Source: Hyphomicrobiales bacterium (GTDB taxonomy: Bacteria; Pseudomonadota; Alphaproteobacteria; Rhizobiales; Aestuariivirgaceae). Taken from it: a stretch of DNA of 39,973 nucleotides. Position 1 is the stretch's first letter. The number at the start of each line of letters is the position of its first letter. Below the pieces are notes generated by a model, which worked only from the letters and a program-made list of their open reading frames with translations, made no database searches and was not told where the DNA came from. Below are positions 21,868-30,697 of this stretch, one piece after another. The translations under genes were made by a program, and so were the position numbers. The stretch spans positions 1 through 39,973 of the forward strand of contig JALVSR010000058.1 of the NCBI GenBank assembly GCA_027024225.1, written 5' to 3'.

Positions 21868-21882
21868 TAGCCGTTTGTTAAC
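21867..21882 (+). promoter_or_regulatory. CtrA-like box
   Basis: TTAG-N7-TTAAC matches the alphaproteobacterial CtrA consensus TTAA-N7-TTAAC with one mismatch. It sits in the divergent gap between the SDR (21867) and the heparinase-like gene (21969). Such short sites occur by chance, so this is tentative. Confidence 0.25.
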
Positions 21883-21968
21883 CACATGCGACGTCCAATG
21901 AACAGGAGCGAATCGACACCGGAAACACAGCGCCGAACATCGAAGGCAAGACGTTCGCAAGATTCTGC

Positions 21969-23750
21969 ATGAATATCAATCACTCGCATACCGACGCGGC
22001 ACGCCGGGCCGGTGTGAACTGGTCCGCCCTGGTACGCCAGGTGGGCGGAAGGGCCATGGCCGGCATCGCCCGTCCCTTGCGCAGGCTGCCCCGTCCCGCG
22101 CGGGGGCCGGCGCCCCTTTTCGCCATGCCTCTACCGCTGCGCGACGTGAGGGTGCATGGTGAGGCTCTCTATCACGGCACCTGGTTGCTCGCCGGAATGA
22201 ACGTCGCCACCGGCGGCCGGATCGTCTTCGATGTCGCCGAGGCGCCGCAAGCCTGGCTGCGGGAGCTGCATCGCTTCGACTGGATCTTCGGCCTGCTGAC
22301 GTCACGGCACCGATTGTGGGTCATGATGGCGCGCACCCTGGTGATGGACTGGCTGGAGCGCGCCCGCGGCAACCACCTGCCGGACATCGCCCGGCATCCC
22401 GCCACGGCGGCGCGCCGGCTGGTCAACCTCACCGCCGCCGCCCCCGCCTTGCTGGCGCAAGAGGATGCGGCCTTTCACCAGCGGCTTCTCGCCGGCCTGA
22501 ACATGCTGGCCCGCCAGTTGTTGCGCGAGGCCATCGGGGGGCTGAACGCCGCGGACAGGCTGGAAGTGGTCATGGCGCGGCTGTGGGCTTCGCTGGCGCT
22601 GAACTGCCCACAACGTCAGCGCCAGCACCTGCTGCAACAACTGGGGGAAGAGCTGCGCCGGCAGTTCCTGCCCGACGGCGGGCATGTTTCCCGCTCGCCA
22701 GCGGTGCTGCTGGACATCATGGGAACCCTGTTGCCCTTGCGCACGGCGCTGGACATGGCGGGGATGGAACCGACCGACCCGCTCATGCGCACAGTGGAAA
22801 AGGCCCTGCCCATGCTGCGCCTGTTTCAGCACGCCGACCATGGCCTTGCCCTGTTCCAGGGAGGACGGAGCCGGCAAACCAGATTGCTCAGCGACGTGCT
22901 GGCGCAGGATGCCGCCGCCGGAGCGCCGCTGGATCATGCGCCGCATTCCGGCTATGCGCGGCTGGCCCGGGGCGCCTCGGTACTCATCGCCGATGTCGGC
23001 GCGCCGCCGCCGCCACAGCATTTTCCCACCGGAGCGTTGTCGGCGCTGGGCATCGAGTTTTCCAACAACGGCACACGTATTTTCACCAGTTGCGGCGCTC
23101 CCATGCGGCCCCATGAGGAGCTGGACATGGCCACCCGCCTGAGCGCGGCGCATTGCCTCCCCCTGCTGAACGACGAGGACGCGGGCGTGCTGATGGACAA
23201 CGTGATCACGCGGCTGCTGGCCGATGCGCCGCTGGCGGCCGGCCCGGACGTCGCGGCCCAGGTCCGCGCCGCTGAGGAAGGCATCCGGCTGGAGGCCGCG
23301 CACGAGGCATGGGCCGGGCGCCATGGCTTCATCACCAGGCGCAAGGTATTTCTTTCGTCCGATGGCCGCGACCTGCGCGGCGAAGACACCTTCGAGCCCG
23401 CCGCGGGTGCAACCCGGCGCGAGGTGCCCTTCACCATCCGCTTTCACCTGCACCCGGCGGCCCGGCCCAGCATGTCGCGCGATGGCCGTTCGGTCCTCAT
23501 CGTGCTGCCCGACCGCAGCGCCTGGACCTTCGGCGCTTCGGGAGCGCGCCTGGCGCTGGAAGAGAGCCTGTTCATGGCGGACGAACAGGGCATTCGCCGC
23601 ACCATGCAAATCGTGCTGCACGGCACCTGCCCCACACAGGGATGCCGGGTGGGCTGGCGGCTGCACCGCAGCGATGTGAAATATCCGCGCGCCGGTGCCG
23701 GCGGCCGAAAGGCTCGAGCGTCCACACACGATCCGGCCCTGCCGCTCTGA
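21969..23750 (+). CDS. Heparinase II/III family protein
   Basis: This 593-residue protein has the two-part layout of the family. An N-terminal alpha-helical toroid covers about 60-300 (LHRFDWIFGLL, DGGHVSRSPAVLLDIM). A C-terminal beta-sandwich covers about 325-575 (HSGYARLARGASVLIADVG and FHLHPAARPSMSRDGRSV). The alphaproteobacterial branch, often found near rsmB and purH, is predicted to act on polysaccharide, but its substrate is unproven. Neither neighbour is here. No signal peptide is evident. The ATG at 21969 lacks a Shine-Dalgarno sequence. The ATG at 22056 has GGCGGAAGGG before it and is a real alternative that would remove 29 residues. Confidence 0.85.
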   Translation: MNINHSHTDAARRAGVNWSALVRQVGGRAMAGIARPLRRLPRPARGPAPLFAMPLPLRDVRVHGEALYHGTWLLAGMNVATGGRIVFDVAEAPQAWLRELHRFDWIFGLLTSRHRLWVMMARTLVMDWLERARGNHLPDIARHPATAARRLVNLTAAAPALLAQEDAAFHQRLLAGLNMLARQLLREAIGGLNAADRLEVVMARLWASLALNCPQRQRQHLLQQLGEELRRQFLPDGGHVSRSPAVLLDIMGTLLPLRTALDMAGMEPTDPLMRTVEKALPMLRLFQHADHGLALFQGGRSRQTRLLSDVLAQDAAAGAPLDHAPHSGYARLARGASVLIADVGAPPPPQHFPTGALSALGIEFSNNGTRIFTSCGAPMRPHEELDMATRLSAAHCLPLLNDEDAGVLMDNVITRLLADAPLAAGPDVAAQVRAAEEGIRLEAAHEAWAGRHGFITRRKVFLSSDGRDLRGEDTFEPAAGATRREVPFTIRFHLHPAARPSMSRDGRSVLIVLPDRSAWTFGASGARLALEESLFMADEQGIRRTMQIVLHGTCPTQGCRVGWRLHRSDVKYPRAGAGGRKARASTHDPALPL

Positions 23751-23812
23751 TCTTCCTTCCACGGCTTTTCCGGACGGAAAGGTTCCATGGCGGAAAAGGG
23801 CCTGTAGGCATT

Positions 23813-23842
23813 TTGCCTCCCGTCATCTGCCATTGTTATGAT
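23813..23842 (+). promoter_or_regulatory. Candidate promoter for the FolM-like gene
   Basis: TTGCCT (23813-23818) and TATGAT (23837-23842) are separated by 18 bases. The -10 hexamer matches consensus at five of six positions. It lies about 57 bases before the ATG at 23899, in the right orientation. Confidence 0.4.
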
Positions 23843-23898
23843 CGCGGCACACGCAGTCCGGGATGAGGGCACCGCGAGCAAGGACAGGAGAAATCGAC

Positions 23899-24660
23899 AT
23901 GGCGGGAAAAGTGGCGCTGGTTACCGGGGCGGCAAAACGGGTGGGACGCACCATCGCACTGGCGCTGGCCGAGGACGGATTTGACGTGGCGGTGCATTTC
24001 GGCACCTCCCGCGCGGATGCGGAAACGGTGGCCGAGCGAATCCGCGCCCTGGGGCGCCGCGCCGCCTTGGTGCAGGCCGACCTGGCCGCGGCGGATGCGC
24101 ATGAACGCATCATGCGCGACGTGGCAGAACGACTGGGGCCGCCGGTGGTGCTCGTGAACAACGCCTCACGCTTCGAACATGACGAAATCACCGACATGAC
24201 GGTGGAGCAGTGGGACGCACACCTGAACGTGAACCTGCGCGCGCCGGTGTTCCTGGCTCAGGCATTCGCACGGGCCAAGCCCGCCGGCCGGGAGGGCAAC
24301 ATCATCAACATCATCGACCAGCGGGTGCTGAAGCTCAATCCGTTGTTCTTTTCCTACACCATCAGCAAGGCCGGGCTGTTCACCGCCACCCGCACGCTGG
24401 CCCAGGCGCTGGCACGGCACAACATCCGGGTGAACGCCATCGGCCCCGGGCCGACGCTGCCCAGCAAGCGCATGACGGAAGAGGATTTTGTCAGGCAGTG
24501 TTCGCTGACGCTTCTGGGCTGTGGCACCTCGCCGGAGGAAATCGCCGATGCGGTGCGCTATATCCTGCGCGCCCGGGCCTTCACCGGACAGATGATCGTG
24601 CTGGATGGCGGCCAGCACCTGCTATGGCAGACACCCGACATTACCGAAGTGCCAGAATGA
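23899..24660 (+). CDS. FolM-like SDR (pteridine reductase type)
   Basis: This 253-residue short-chain dehydrogenase has the cofactor motif TGAAKRVG, which fits the TGxxxRxG signature of pteridine reductases and FolM. It also has LVNNASRF and a catalytic YTISK. In alphaproteobacteria such genes often sit beside folB, and the protein may reduce dihydromonapterin or dihydrofolate. No folB is visible here: the sequence after the stop (24661-24805) contains no gene I can support. Start at 23899 with AGGAG nine bases upstream. The exact substrate cannot be told from sequence. Confidence 0.85.
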   Translation: MAGKVALVTGAAKRVGRTIALALAEDGFDVAVHFGTSRADAETVAERIRALGRRAALVQADLAAADAHERIMRDVAERLGPPVVLVNNASRFEHDEITDMTVEQWDAHLNVNLRAPVFLAQAFARAKPAGREGNIINIIDQRVLKLNPLFFSYTISKAGLFTATRTLAQALARHNIRVNAIGPGPTLPSKRMTEEDFVRQCSLTLLGCGTSPEEIADAVRYILRARAFTGQMIVLDGGQHLLWQTPDITEVPE

Positions 24661-24805
24661 GCGCCACCTCCTCCCGCCGATCGATGATGAGGTTTCCGGA
24701 AGGAACGCCAGGGTGGACATGCGCCCGCGCCTCTTCCCGATCAGCCCTTGCGCCATCCCTGAAGAACGAAGGAATGACCCCCCGGATCAAGCGGCACCGC
24801 CCCCA

Positions 24806-25864
24806 CTATTTTCCACATTTTGCGCGTTTCATCTCGCGCGGGGCCTGCAGGCGGGCGGCGCGGGTGTCGGGATATCGCTGGCGCAGGGCGTTCCAGGCCT
24901 TGCACGCTTCCTTTTTCTTGCCCATGCGCTTCAGGCTCTGGCCAAGGCGCAACAGGGCGCGGGAAGCCAGTTGCGCATTGTTACCGGCGGCGCGATAGGC
25001 CTCCACGAACATCTTGCCGGCCTCACGGAAGCGGCCGCGGATATAGAGCGTCTCGCCCAGTTCGTAGAGCACCTCCGGCGCCTGAGAAGCGTGGCCGAAT
25101 CGCGCCAGCCAGGCGCGATAGGCCTGCTCGGCCTTGTCATAGCGGCGCGCCAGGAAGTTCTGTCGCGCCTTCTCCAGCAATTTGCCGGAAGAAAGACCGG
25201 CCAGCGCCGGCGGAATGGCGACCGCTTGGGGCGCGGGTGCGCCCTGGACGGCGCCCCCGGCATGGGCGCCGGAAGGCGGCGGCAAGGGCGCCACGGTCAC
25301 CCGCCCCGGCGCCAGGCTGCCCGCCGCCGATGCCGGCCCGCTGGAGCCGGCGCCCACGGCGTCGGTAACGGCGCCAGGCAGCGGAATGGGACCCGATCCG
25401 GGCCGCGATACTGCCGGAGAGGATGGTGTGGCGGGGCTGGTCGTGGCCGGCGGCGCCCCGCTTTCCCCGATACGCCCCAGCAGCACATCCTGCCGAGGCC
25501 GCGTTTCCTCGTCATCAGGCGAAAGATCCAGTGTCGCCGTCGGCTCCCGCAAGGGCGGCAAGGGCTCGAACAGGACGCCCGCGTCGGCGCGGCGCCCCTT
25601 TTTCCCGGTGGCGGAAGACGGCGCGGGCGCGGATGCCGCTCCCTGCCGGCGCACTTTTCGCAGGGCGGCCTCCAGGTCGCGCAGTCGTGCGTCGTAGTCG
25701 CGTTTCAGGCGCCTGATTTCGGCCTCCAGCCGGATGATGCGGTCATACAGGGCGTTCCAGCGGGCATCGTCCTGTGCCGTCGCCACCTGCGGCATGCCGG
25801 CGAGAGCCACCCACCACGCACACGCCAGCACCAAGCCCGTCTTGCCGCGCCCCGCTCTGATCAT
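24806..25864 (-). CDS. cpoB: Cell division coordinator CpoB (YbgF)
   Basis: This 352-residue periplasmic protein links the Tol-Pal machine with septal peptidoglycan synthesis. Parts in order are a signal peptide ending near VATA-QDD (about residue 31), a coiled-coil trimerisation segment (about 35-72, RIIRLEAEIRRLKRD), a long Ala/Pro/Gly-rich linker (about 73-235) and a C-terminal TPR domain (about 240-345: YDKAEQAYRAWLARFG and VLYELGETLYIRGRF). The linker is longer than in E. coli CpoB. The start at 25864 has GAGGTG upstream. It follows pal by 34 bases and ends the tolA-tolB-pal-cpoB run. The tilS gene, often next, is not adjacent. Confidence 0.93.
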   Translation of the reverse strand: MIRAGRGKTGLVLACAWWVALAGMPQVATAQDDARWNALYDRIIRLEAEIRRLKRDYDARLRDLEAALRKVRRQGAASAPAPSSATGKKGRRADAGVLFEPLPPLREPTATLDLSPDDEETRPRQDVLLGRIGESGAPPATTSPATPSSPAVSRPGSGPIPLPGAVTDAVGAGSSGPASAAGSLAPGRVTVAPLPPPSGAHAGGAVQGAPAPQAVAIPPALAGLSSGKLLEKARQNFLARRYDKAEQAYRAWLARFGHASQAPEVLYELGETLYIRGRFREAGKMFVEAYRAAGNNAQLASRALLRLGQSLKRMGKKKEACKAWNALRQRYPDTRAARLQAPREMKRAKCGK

Positions 25865-25898
25865 GTCCACACCTCTTTTTTCTGGCGCAATCGCCGGA

Positions 25899-26438
25899 TC
25901 AGCCGCGCGCACCACCGGTGATGACGGTCACCGCGCGGCGGTTCTGGGCCCAGCAGCGCTCTTCGTCACACAGCGCCACAGGGCGTTCCTTGCCATAGGC
26001 GATGGTGGAAATGCGGCTGGGTGAAATTCCCTGCGAAACCAGGAAACGCTTCACCGCCGCCGCGCGCCGGGCGGAAAGCGCCAGGTTGTATTCGCGCGTG
26101 CCGCGTTCGTCCGCGTGGCCCTCGATGCGCACGGTCACGGATGGATAGCGCTTCAGCCATTCCGCCTGCCGGCGCAGCGTTTCCTGGGCCTGGGGCGTCA
26201 GGCTCCATTGATCGACCAGGAAATGCACCCTGTCGCCCACGTTCAGGATGAAATCGCGCTCCGAGCCGGGCACCACCGGGCCGCCAGCGCCCTGCCCGCC
26301 GCTGAGCGCGCCATTGTTGGCGTTGGGATCAAGCTGCGGCTTGTCGGAGCTGGAGCAGGCGGCCAGCGCCAGCGCCAGCGAAACCGCCAGCATCAGCCGC
26401 CCGCGGCGGCTTGCGAAGGTAGGAATGGAATGTCGCAT
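25899..26438 (-). CDS. pal: Peptidoglycan-associated lipoprotein Pal
   Basis: This 179-residue outer-membrane lipoprotein anchors the outer membrane to peptidoglycan and partners TolB. The signal peptide ends in the lipobox LAAC with Cys28. A flexible Asn/Gly-rich stretch follows, then an OmpA-like domain with EGHADERGTREYNLALSARRA and the YGKERP ending. The start at 26438 gives a normal lipoprotein signal, though the ribosome site is poor. The 225-base gap before it (tolB side) suggests that pal and cpoB may also be transcribed separately from tolB. Confidence 0.97.
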   Translation of the reverse strand: MRHSIPTFASRRGRLMLAVSLALALAACSSSDKPQLDPNANNGALSGGQGAGGPVVPGSERDFILNVGDRVHFLVDQWSLTPQAQETLRRQAEWLKRYPSVTVRIEGHADERGTREYNLALSARRAAAVKRFLVSQGISPSRISTIAYGKERPVALCDEERCWAQNRRAVTVITGGARG

Positions 26439-26622
26439 CAGGCTACAACCCCCGATCTTCTGGCCATGAGATATCCGGGCAACCTCGTTTGCCGCTCTCG
26501 CGCGGGCCGGGCGGCACTTCGCGCCATTGCCCACCTGGCCCGTATGCCCGCACAATCTGTCGGAAAAGAGGCCCGGGCGGGCCCCCGTCCGATGCTTCGC
26601 ACCTCACTTTGCCGCAGCAGAT

Positions 26623-26637
26623 GTAAGATATGGTTAA
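26623..26637. promoter_or_regulatory. CtrA-like box upstream of pal
   Basis: Read on the minus strand this is TTAA-N7-TTAC, one mismatch from the CtrA core TTAA-N7-TTAA, about 185 bases before pal. Tol-Pal function is tied to division, so CtrA control is plausible but unproven. Confidence 0.25.
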
Positions 26638-26663
26638 CGCTTTTTTGCGGCAAGCCGCCCGTG

Positions 26664-27998
26664 TCATTTCAACAGCGGCGACCAGGCCGGGTCGGAGGCG
26701 AAATTGGGCGTGGGCACGATGCGCTCGTTATAGCCCGTCAAGTCCACGGTATAGAGCCGCGGCCCGCCGTTGGGACCGCGCCGGTCACGGAAAAACATGA
26801 TGATCCGTCCGTTGGGCGCCCAAGTGGGGCCCTCGTTGTGATAGCCCTCGGTCAGGATGCGCTCGCCGGAGCCGTCGGGGCGCATGACGCCAATGGCGAA
26901 ACGCCCCTTGCGCATGCGGGTGAAGGCGATGTAGTCGCCCCGCGGCGACCACACGGGGGTGGAATAGCGCGCCCGGCCGAAGCTGATGCGTTTGGCCGGG
27001 CCGCCCGCGGCGGGCATGACGTAGAGCTGCTGCGAGCCCTCGCGGTCGGACTCGAACACGATGAAGCGGCCATCGGGCGAATAGGACGGCGCGGTGTCGA
27101 TGGCCGGCGTGTCGGTGAGTTTCGTGATCCGGCGCGTGGCCAGATCCATGACATACAGGTTCGAGCCGCCGTTTTCCTCCTGCAGGCTGAACACCAGCCG
27201 CCGGCCATCGGGCGAAAAGCGCGGCGCGAAACTCATGTTGGGAAATTCGCCGATCATCTGCCGCCGCCCGGTGGTCAGGTCCATGATGTAGACGCGCGGA
27301 ATGCCCGTGGCATAGGAGAGATAGGTGATGCGCTGTGCCGCGGGCGAAAAGCGCGGGGTAAGCACCAGCGCGCGTCCGTCGGTGAGGTAGCGCAGGTTGA
27401 AGCCGTCCTGGTCCATGATGGCCAGACGCTTCACGCGTTTCCTCTTCGGCCCCGATTCGTCGATGAACACGATGCGGGTGTCGAAATAGCCCTCATCGCC
27501 GGTGACGGCCTTGTAGACGGCATCGGAAATCTTGTGGCCGATGCGCCGCCATTCCCGCTTGCTGGTGATGAAGCGCAGTCCCACGATCTGCTGCTGGGCA
27601 AAAATGTCCCACAGGCGAAAGGCGCCTTCCACCCGCCCGTCCGGCAACACCGCCACCTGCCCCACCACCAGCGCCTGCGCCTCGATGACCCGCCAGGAGC
27701 CGAATTGCGGCGGCTTGTCGAAAGCGGCGATTCTCTCAATGTAGGCGGCCGGGTCGATGACGCGGAACAGCCCGGAGCGGGCGAGGTTGTCGCGGATGAT
27801 GTCCGCCACCTTGCCGCCCAGCAGCCGCTCGTCGGCATTGCCGCCGATGAAGTCCGGCACCGCCACCGGCACCGGCTGCACCCGTCCGCGGGTGATCTGC
27901 ACCTCCAGCACGGCCTGCGCCGGCACGGCGAACGCGAACAGAACGCAAGCGAGCCACGCCAGCCAGCTCGCCAGCCGGGCCTTTATCCGATCATGCAT
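26664..27998 (-). CDS. tolB: Tol-Pal system protein TolB
   Basis: This 444-residue periplasmic protein binds Pal and TolA. A signal peptide ends in AQA (about residue 29). An N-terminal domain (about 30-165: [31 protein letters not shown]) is followed by a six-bladed beta-propeller whose blades carry repeated motifs such as [31 protein letters not shown] and [11 protein letters not shown]. Length is typical (430 in E. coli). GGTGAGGAAC precedes the ATG at 27998. It follows tolA by 89 bases. Confidence 0.98.
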   Translation of the reverse strand: MHDRIKARLASWLAWLACVLFAFAVPAQAVLEVQITRGRVQPVPVAVPDFIGGNADERLLGGKVADIIRDNLARSGLFRVIDPAAYIERIAAFDKPPQFGSWRVIEAQALVVGQVAVLPDGRVEGAFRLWDIFAQQQIVGLRFITSKREWRRIGHKISDAVYKAVTGDEGYFDTRIVFIDESGPKRKRVKRLAIMDQDGFNLRYLTDGRALVLTPRFSPAAQRITYLSYATGIPRVYIMDLTTGRRQMIGEFPNMSFAPRFSPDGRRLVFSLQEENGGSNLYVMDLATRRITKLTDTPAIDTAPSYSPDGRFIVFESDREGSQQLYVMPAAGGPAKRISFGRARYSTPVWSPRGDYIAFTRMRKGRFAIGVMRPDGSGERILTEGYHNEGPTWAPNGRIIMFFRDRRGPNGGPRLYTVDLTGYNERIVPTPNFASDPAWSPLLK

Positions 27999-28087
27999 GT
28001 TCCTCACCTTCGACAACCCCCGATTTTCAACGTGCGGATTCTGCCCGGTCCCGTTCGGCGCCGCCGCCGGCCTCCTGACCAATGGGC

Positions 28088-29155
28088 TCAGTTCACGGCC
28101 AGCAGCCGACTGGGATCGAATGTCAATATCACGTCCTGCCACAGGTCGTAACGGTCCGGCGGCAGAAACGCATAGGGCGCACACGCGATGATGGCCCGCA
28201 CCGCGCTTTGCGCAGCGGCCGGAAAGGCCGGATGGTCCATGCGGTTGAGCACCACCGGCCCGCCGACGATCTCGCCCCCCGGCCCCAGCTGGAAGCGAAT
28301 GCGCACCCGCAGGCGTTCCGCGTCGCGCACGCCCGCCGGCACGTTCCAGCATTCCTCGATACGCGCGCGCAGGGCATCGGCGATGTCCGCGGCGATCCTC
28401 GCATCTTCCCCGTCGATGTTGGCCGGGCCAAGCAGCGGCGTGCCGGTGCGCTCGCTTTCGGGCGCCGGCGCGGCGCGCTTCTCGTCCACCTTGTTCAACA
28501 GCGCGGAAATGTCGTCAATCGGGTCCGTCGCCGGCTTCCTTGCGGCGCGCGCCATCTTCCTCGGCTTCGGCTTGGGTTTCCTGCGCACGATCTTCGGGCG
28601 CGCGCGGGGCTTCGGGGCCGGCTTCGCCCGCGCCTGTTTCCTGGGCCTTTCGGCCTTTTTTTCTTCCGGCGGCGTTTCCTTCACCACCTTTTTCAACAGC
28701 TCATCGAGCTTCTTTTCCGCCTTCGGCTTCGGGGCGGGCTCTGGCGCATGTTTGGGTTTGGGCGCGGGTTTCGGTTCCGGCTCGGGTTCAGCCCTGGGCT
28801 CCGGCCTGGGTTCCGGTTCCGGCGCGGGTGCGCGTGCGGCCTGCTTCACCTCCTTCGCCGGCTTCGGCACGGGCTTTTTCGCCTCGCGCTTTTCCTCCTT
28901 TGGCGGAGCGGGCTTTTCGGGCGCCTTCTTCGGCTCCTTCGGCGCCTTCTTGCGCATGGCCGTGCGCCGGGAGACATCCTCGATGTCCACGATCTCCACC
29001 GGCAACGCCTCCTGCGGCGGCGCCAGCAGCTTTTCCGGCCCGCGCAAGTTGATGACCGCCAGCACGATGATGGTCACGTGCAGCAACAGCGATATGATGA
29101 GAGATGCGCGCACGTTTCTCGACCGATTCGGTTTGGTTGCAGCCGTTTCCGCCAA
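28088..29155 (-). CDS. tolA: Tol-Pal system protein TolA
   Basis: This 355-residue inner-membrane protein spans the periplasm to couple proton-motive energy to Pal. There is one membrane helix near the N-terminus ([18 protein letters not shown], about 18-36). A long Lys/Pro/Glu/Ala-rich rod follows (about 65-225), with runs of Pro-Glu and Pro-Lys pairs. The TolA C-terminal domain contains the conserved [11 protein letters not shown] and [11 protein letters not shown]. No ATG is available in a good position. The frame opens with TTG at 29155; a GTG at 29113 is the alternative. The tolQ and tolR genes that normally precede it are absent, so it must have its own promoter in the 297-base gap upstream. 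I could not identify a convincing one there. Confidence 0.93.
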   Translation of the reverse strand: MAETAATKPNRSRNVRASLIISLLLHVTIIVLAVINLRGPEKLLAPPQEALPVEIVDIEDVSRRTAMRKKAPKEPKKAPEKPAPPKEEKREAKKPVPKPAKEVKQAARAPAPEPEPRPEPRAEPEPEPKPAPKPKHAPEPAPKPKAEKKLDELLKKVVKETPPEEKKAERPRKQARAKPAPKPRARPKIVRRKPKPKPRKMARAARKPATDPIDDISALLNKVDEKRAAPAPESERTGTPLLGPANIDGEDARIAADIADALRARIEECWNVPAGVRDAERLRVRIRFQLGPGGEIVGGPVVLNRMDHPAFPAAAQSAVRAIIACAPYAFLPPDRYDLWQDVILTFDPSRLLAVN

Positions 29156-29334
29156 TGGCCAGAAAAATCCGGCATTTGCATGACATGTATGATACGCCCG
29201 ATCAACAAATGGTTAGCCACAAGGCCGAAAAGGGGGCGTCAGCATCGGCATGACGCCGCCCCACGCAAGACGGCCGGCCGGCCGGTCCTGCTGCCTTGAG
29301 CCCTCGTGCGGCGGGCGCGGCTGGTCACGCGCGG

Positions 29335-29363
29335 TTGCAACGACCCCGCATCAATGCCAGAAT
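29335..29363 (+). promoter_or_regulatory. Candidate promoter for ubiG
   Basis: TTGCAA (29335-29340) and CAGAAT (29358-29363) are separated by exactly 17 bases, about 90 bases upstream of the ubiG start in the correct orientation. Prediction only. Confidence 0.35.
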
Positions 29364-29452
29364 CCCGATCCGCAAACATCCCGCACGCCGCGTCCGGATG
29401 CGGACAGGGGGCGGACGGGACATCCGATGACACTCACGATGGATGGTTCGAC

Positions 29453-30223
29453 ATGAATGCACAGGCTCCCCAGGCGCCATCGGTTGACGAAGCGGAAGTG
29501 GCGCGCTTTTCCGCCATCGCCGAGGAATGGTGGAAGGAAGACGGCAAATTTGCCGTTTTGCACGCCTTCAACCCGGTGCGGCTGGAATACATCCGCGATC
29601 ACGTGTGTGCCGCCTTTGGTCGCGATCCGCGAGCGGAACGGCCGCTGGAGGGCATCCGCCTGCTGGACATCGGCTGTGGTGGCGGCCTGCTGAGCGAACC
29701 ACTGGCAAGGATGGGGGCGCGGGTCACCGGCATCGATCCATCGGAGAAGAATATCAAGACCGCCCTGGTGCACGCGCGGGAACAGGGCGTGGAGGTGGAT
29801 TATCGCGTCGGCACGGCGGAAGACCTGGCCGCCGCCGGCGAAACCTTCGATGTCGTGTTGAACATGGAGGTGCTGGAGCACGTGAACGATCCGGCCACTT
29901 TCGTGCGGACCTGCGCCGGCATGGTGCGCGACGAAGGGCTGATGTTCTGCGCCACGCTCAACCGCACGCTCAAGTCGTTCCTGATGGCCATCGTCGGGGC
30001 AGAATACGTGCTGGGCTGGCTGCCGCGCGGCACGCATCAGTGGGAAAAGTTCATCAGGCCGGAAGAGCTGGAAGACTGGCTGCGCGCGGCCGGCATGGCG
30101 GTGATCGACCGCACCGGCGTCGCCTACAATCCGTTCACCGGCAAATGGCTGAAGGCGCCGGACGACATGGACGTGAACTACATGCTGCTGGCGCAAAAGA
30201 CCGCCCAGGAAGAGCGGGCCTGA
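29453..30223 (+). CDS. ubiG: Ubiquinone biosynthesis O-methyltransferase
   Basis: This 256-residue SAM-dependent enzyme performs the two O-methylation steps of ubiquinone synthesis. It shows [19 protein letters not shown] at the N-terminus, the SAM-binding motif [11 protein letters not shown] (residues 70-80), the acidic GIDPSEKNI, and the family segments [31 protein letters not shown] and [19 protein letters not shown]. Length fits. The start at 29453 has only GGATGG upstream, but longer starts do not match. It is a single gene, divergent from tolA and convergent with rpmA. Confidence 0.97.
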   Translation: MNAQAPQAPSVDEAEVARFSAIAEEWWKEDGKFAVLHAFNPVRLEYIRDHVCAAFGRDPRAERPLEGIRLLDIGCGGGLLSEPLARMGARVTGIDPSEKNIKTALVHAREQGVEVDYRVGTAEDLAAAGETFDVVLNMEVLEHVNDPATFVRTCAGMVRDEGLMFCATLNRTLKSFLMAIVGAEYVLGWLPRGTHQWEKFIRPEELEDWLRAAGMAVIDRTGVAYNPFTGKWLKAPDDMDVNYMLLAQKTAQEERA

Positions 30224-30294
30224 ACCACCGCGGCGCGCGGGTCGGGCCATCCTCGCCCGGGGTGGGGATGGACAGGACAGGGCAGAGAAAGAAC

Positions 30295-30327
30295 GGGGCG
30301 CCGATGATCCGCGATCATCGGCGCCCC
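30295..30327 (-). terminator. Strong hairpin between ubiG and rpmA
   Basis: A perfect 15-bp stem (30295-30309 and 30313-30327) has a 3-base loop. On the minus strand it is followed by a T-rich tail (GTTCTTTCT), so it most likely ends the rplU-rpmA transcript. It may also stop ubiG transcripts from the other side, although that side lacks a T-run. Confidence 0.75.
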
Positions 30328-30361
30328 CGTCATCGTGGTGAATTCCTTTCCCGGGCGAGCG

Positions 30362-30619
30362 TTACTCGGCCGGCACCACCGAAACGAAGCTGCGGCCACC
30401 ACGGCCCTTGTGGAATTTCACGGTGCCTTCCACCAGCGCGAAAATGGTGTGGTCCTTGCCCATGCCGACACCATTGCCGGGGTGCCATTTGGTGCCGCGC
30501 TGACGAATGATGATGTTGCCGGGGATCACACGCTCGCCGCCGAACTTCTTCACGCCCAGGCGCTTGCCAATGGAATCGCGGCCGTTGCGCGAAGAACCAC
30601 CAGCCTTTTTGTGTGCCAT
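30362..30619 (-). CDS. rpmA: 50S ribosomal protein L27
   Basis: This 85-residue protein of the 50S subunit has its N-terminus near the peptidyl-transferase centre. The sequence [16 protein letters not shown], then [20 protein letters not shown] and [22 protein letters not shown] matches the family throughout. The start at 30619 has GGAGAAG upstream. It follows rplU by 78 bases in the usual rplU-rpmA pair, with a strong hairpin downstream. Confidence 0.99.
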   Translation of the reverse strand: MAHKKAGGSSRNGRDSIGKRLGVKKFGGERVIPGNIIIRQRGTKWHPGNGVGMGKDHTIFALVEGTVKFHKGRGGRSFVSVVPAE

Positions 30620-30697
30620 CGTTCTTCTCCTTCAGATAAGTCCAATTCCTTGCCTTCTTGAATAGGCACGGAGCAGCGCCCCCGCAAGGGCAGGGCG

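Noticed and set aside
24657-24998. Frame starting at the ATGA overlap after the FolM-like gene, as a possible folB
   Set aside because: No dihydroneopterin aldolase motif is present and it runs into the opposite-strand cpoB.
26641-26656. GCGGC-AA-GCCGC hairpin next to a T-run as a tolB terminator
   Set aside because: The T-run is on the wrong side for the minus-strand transcript.
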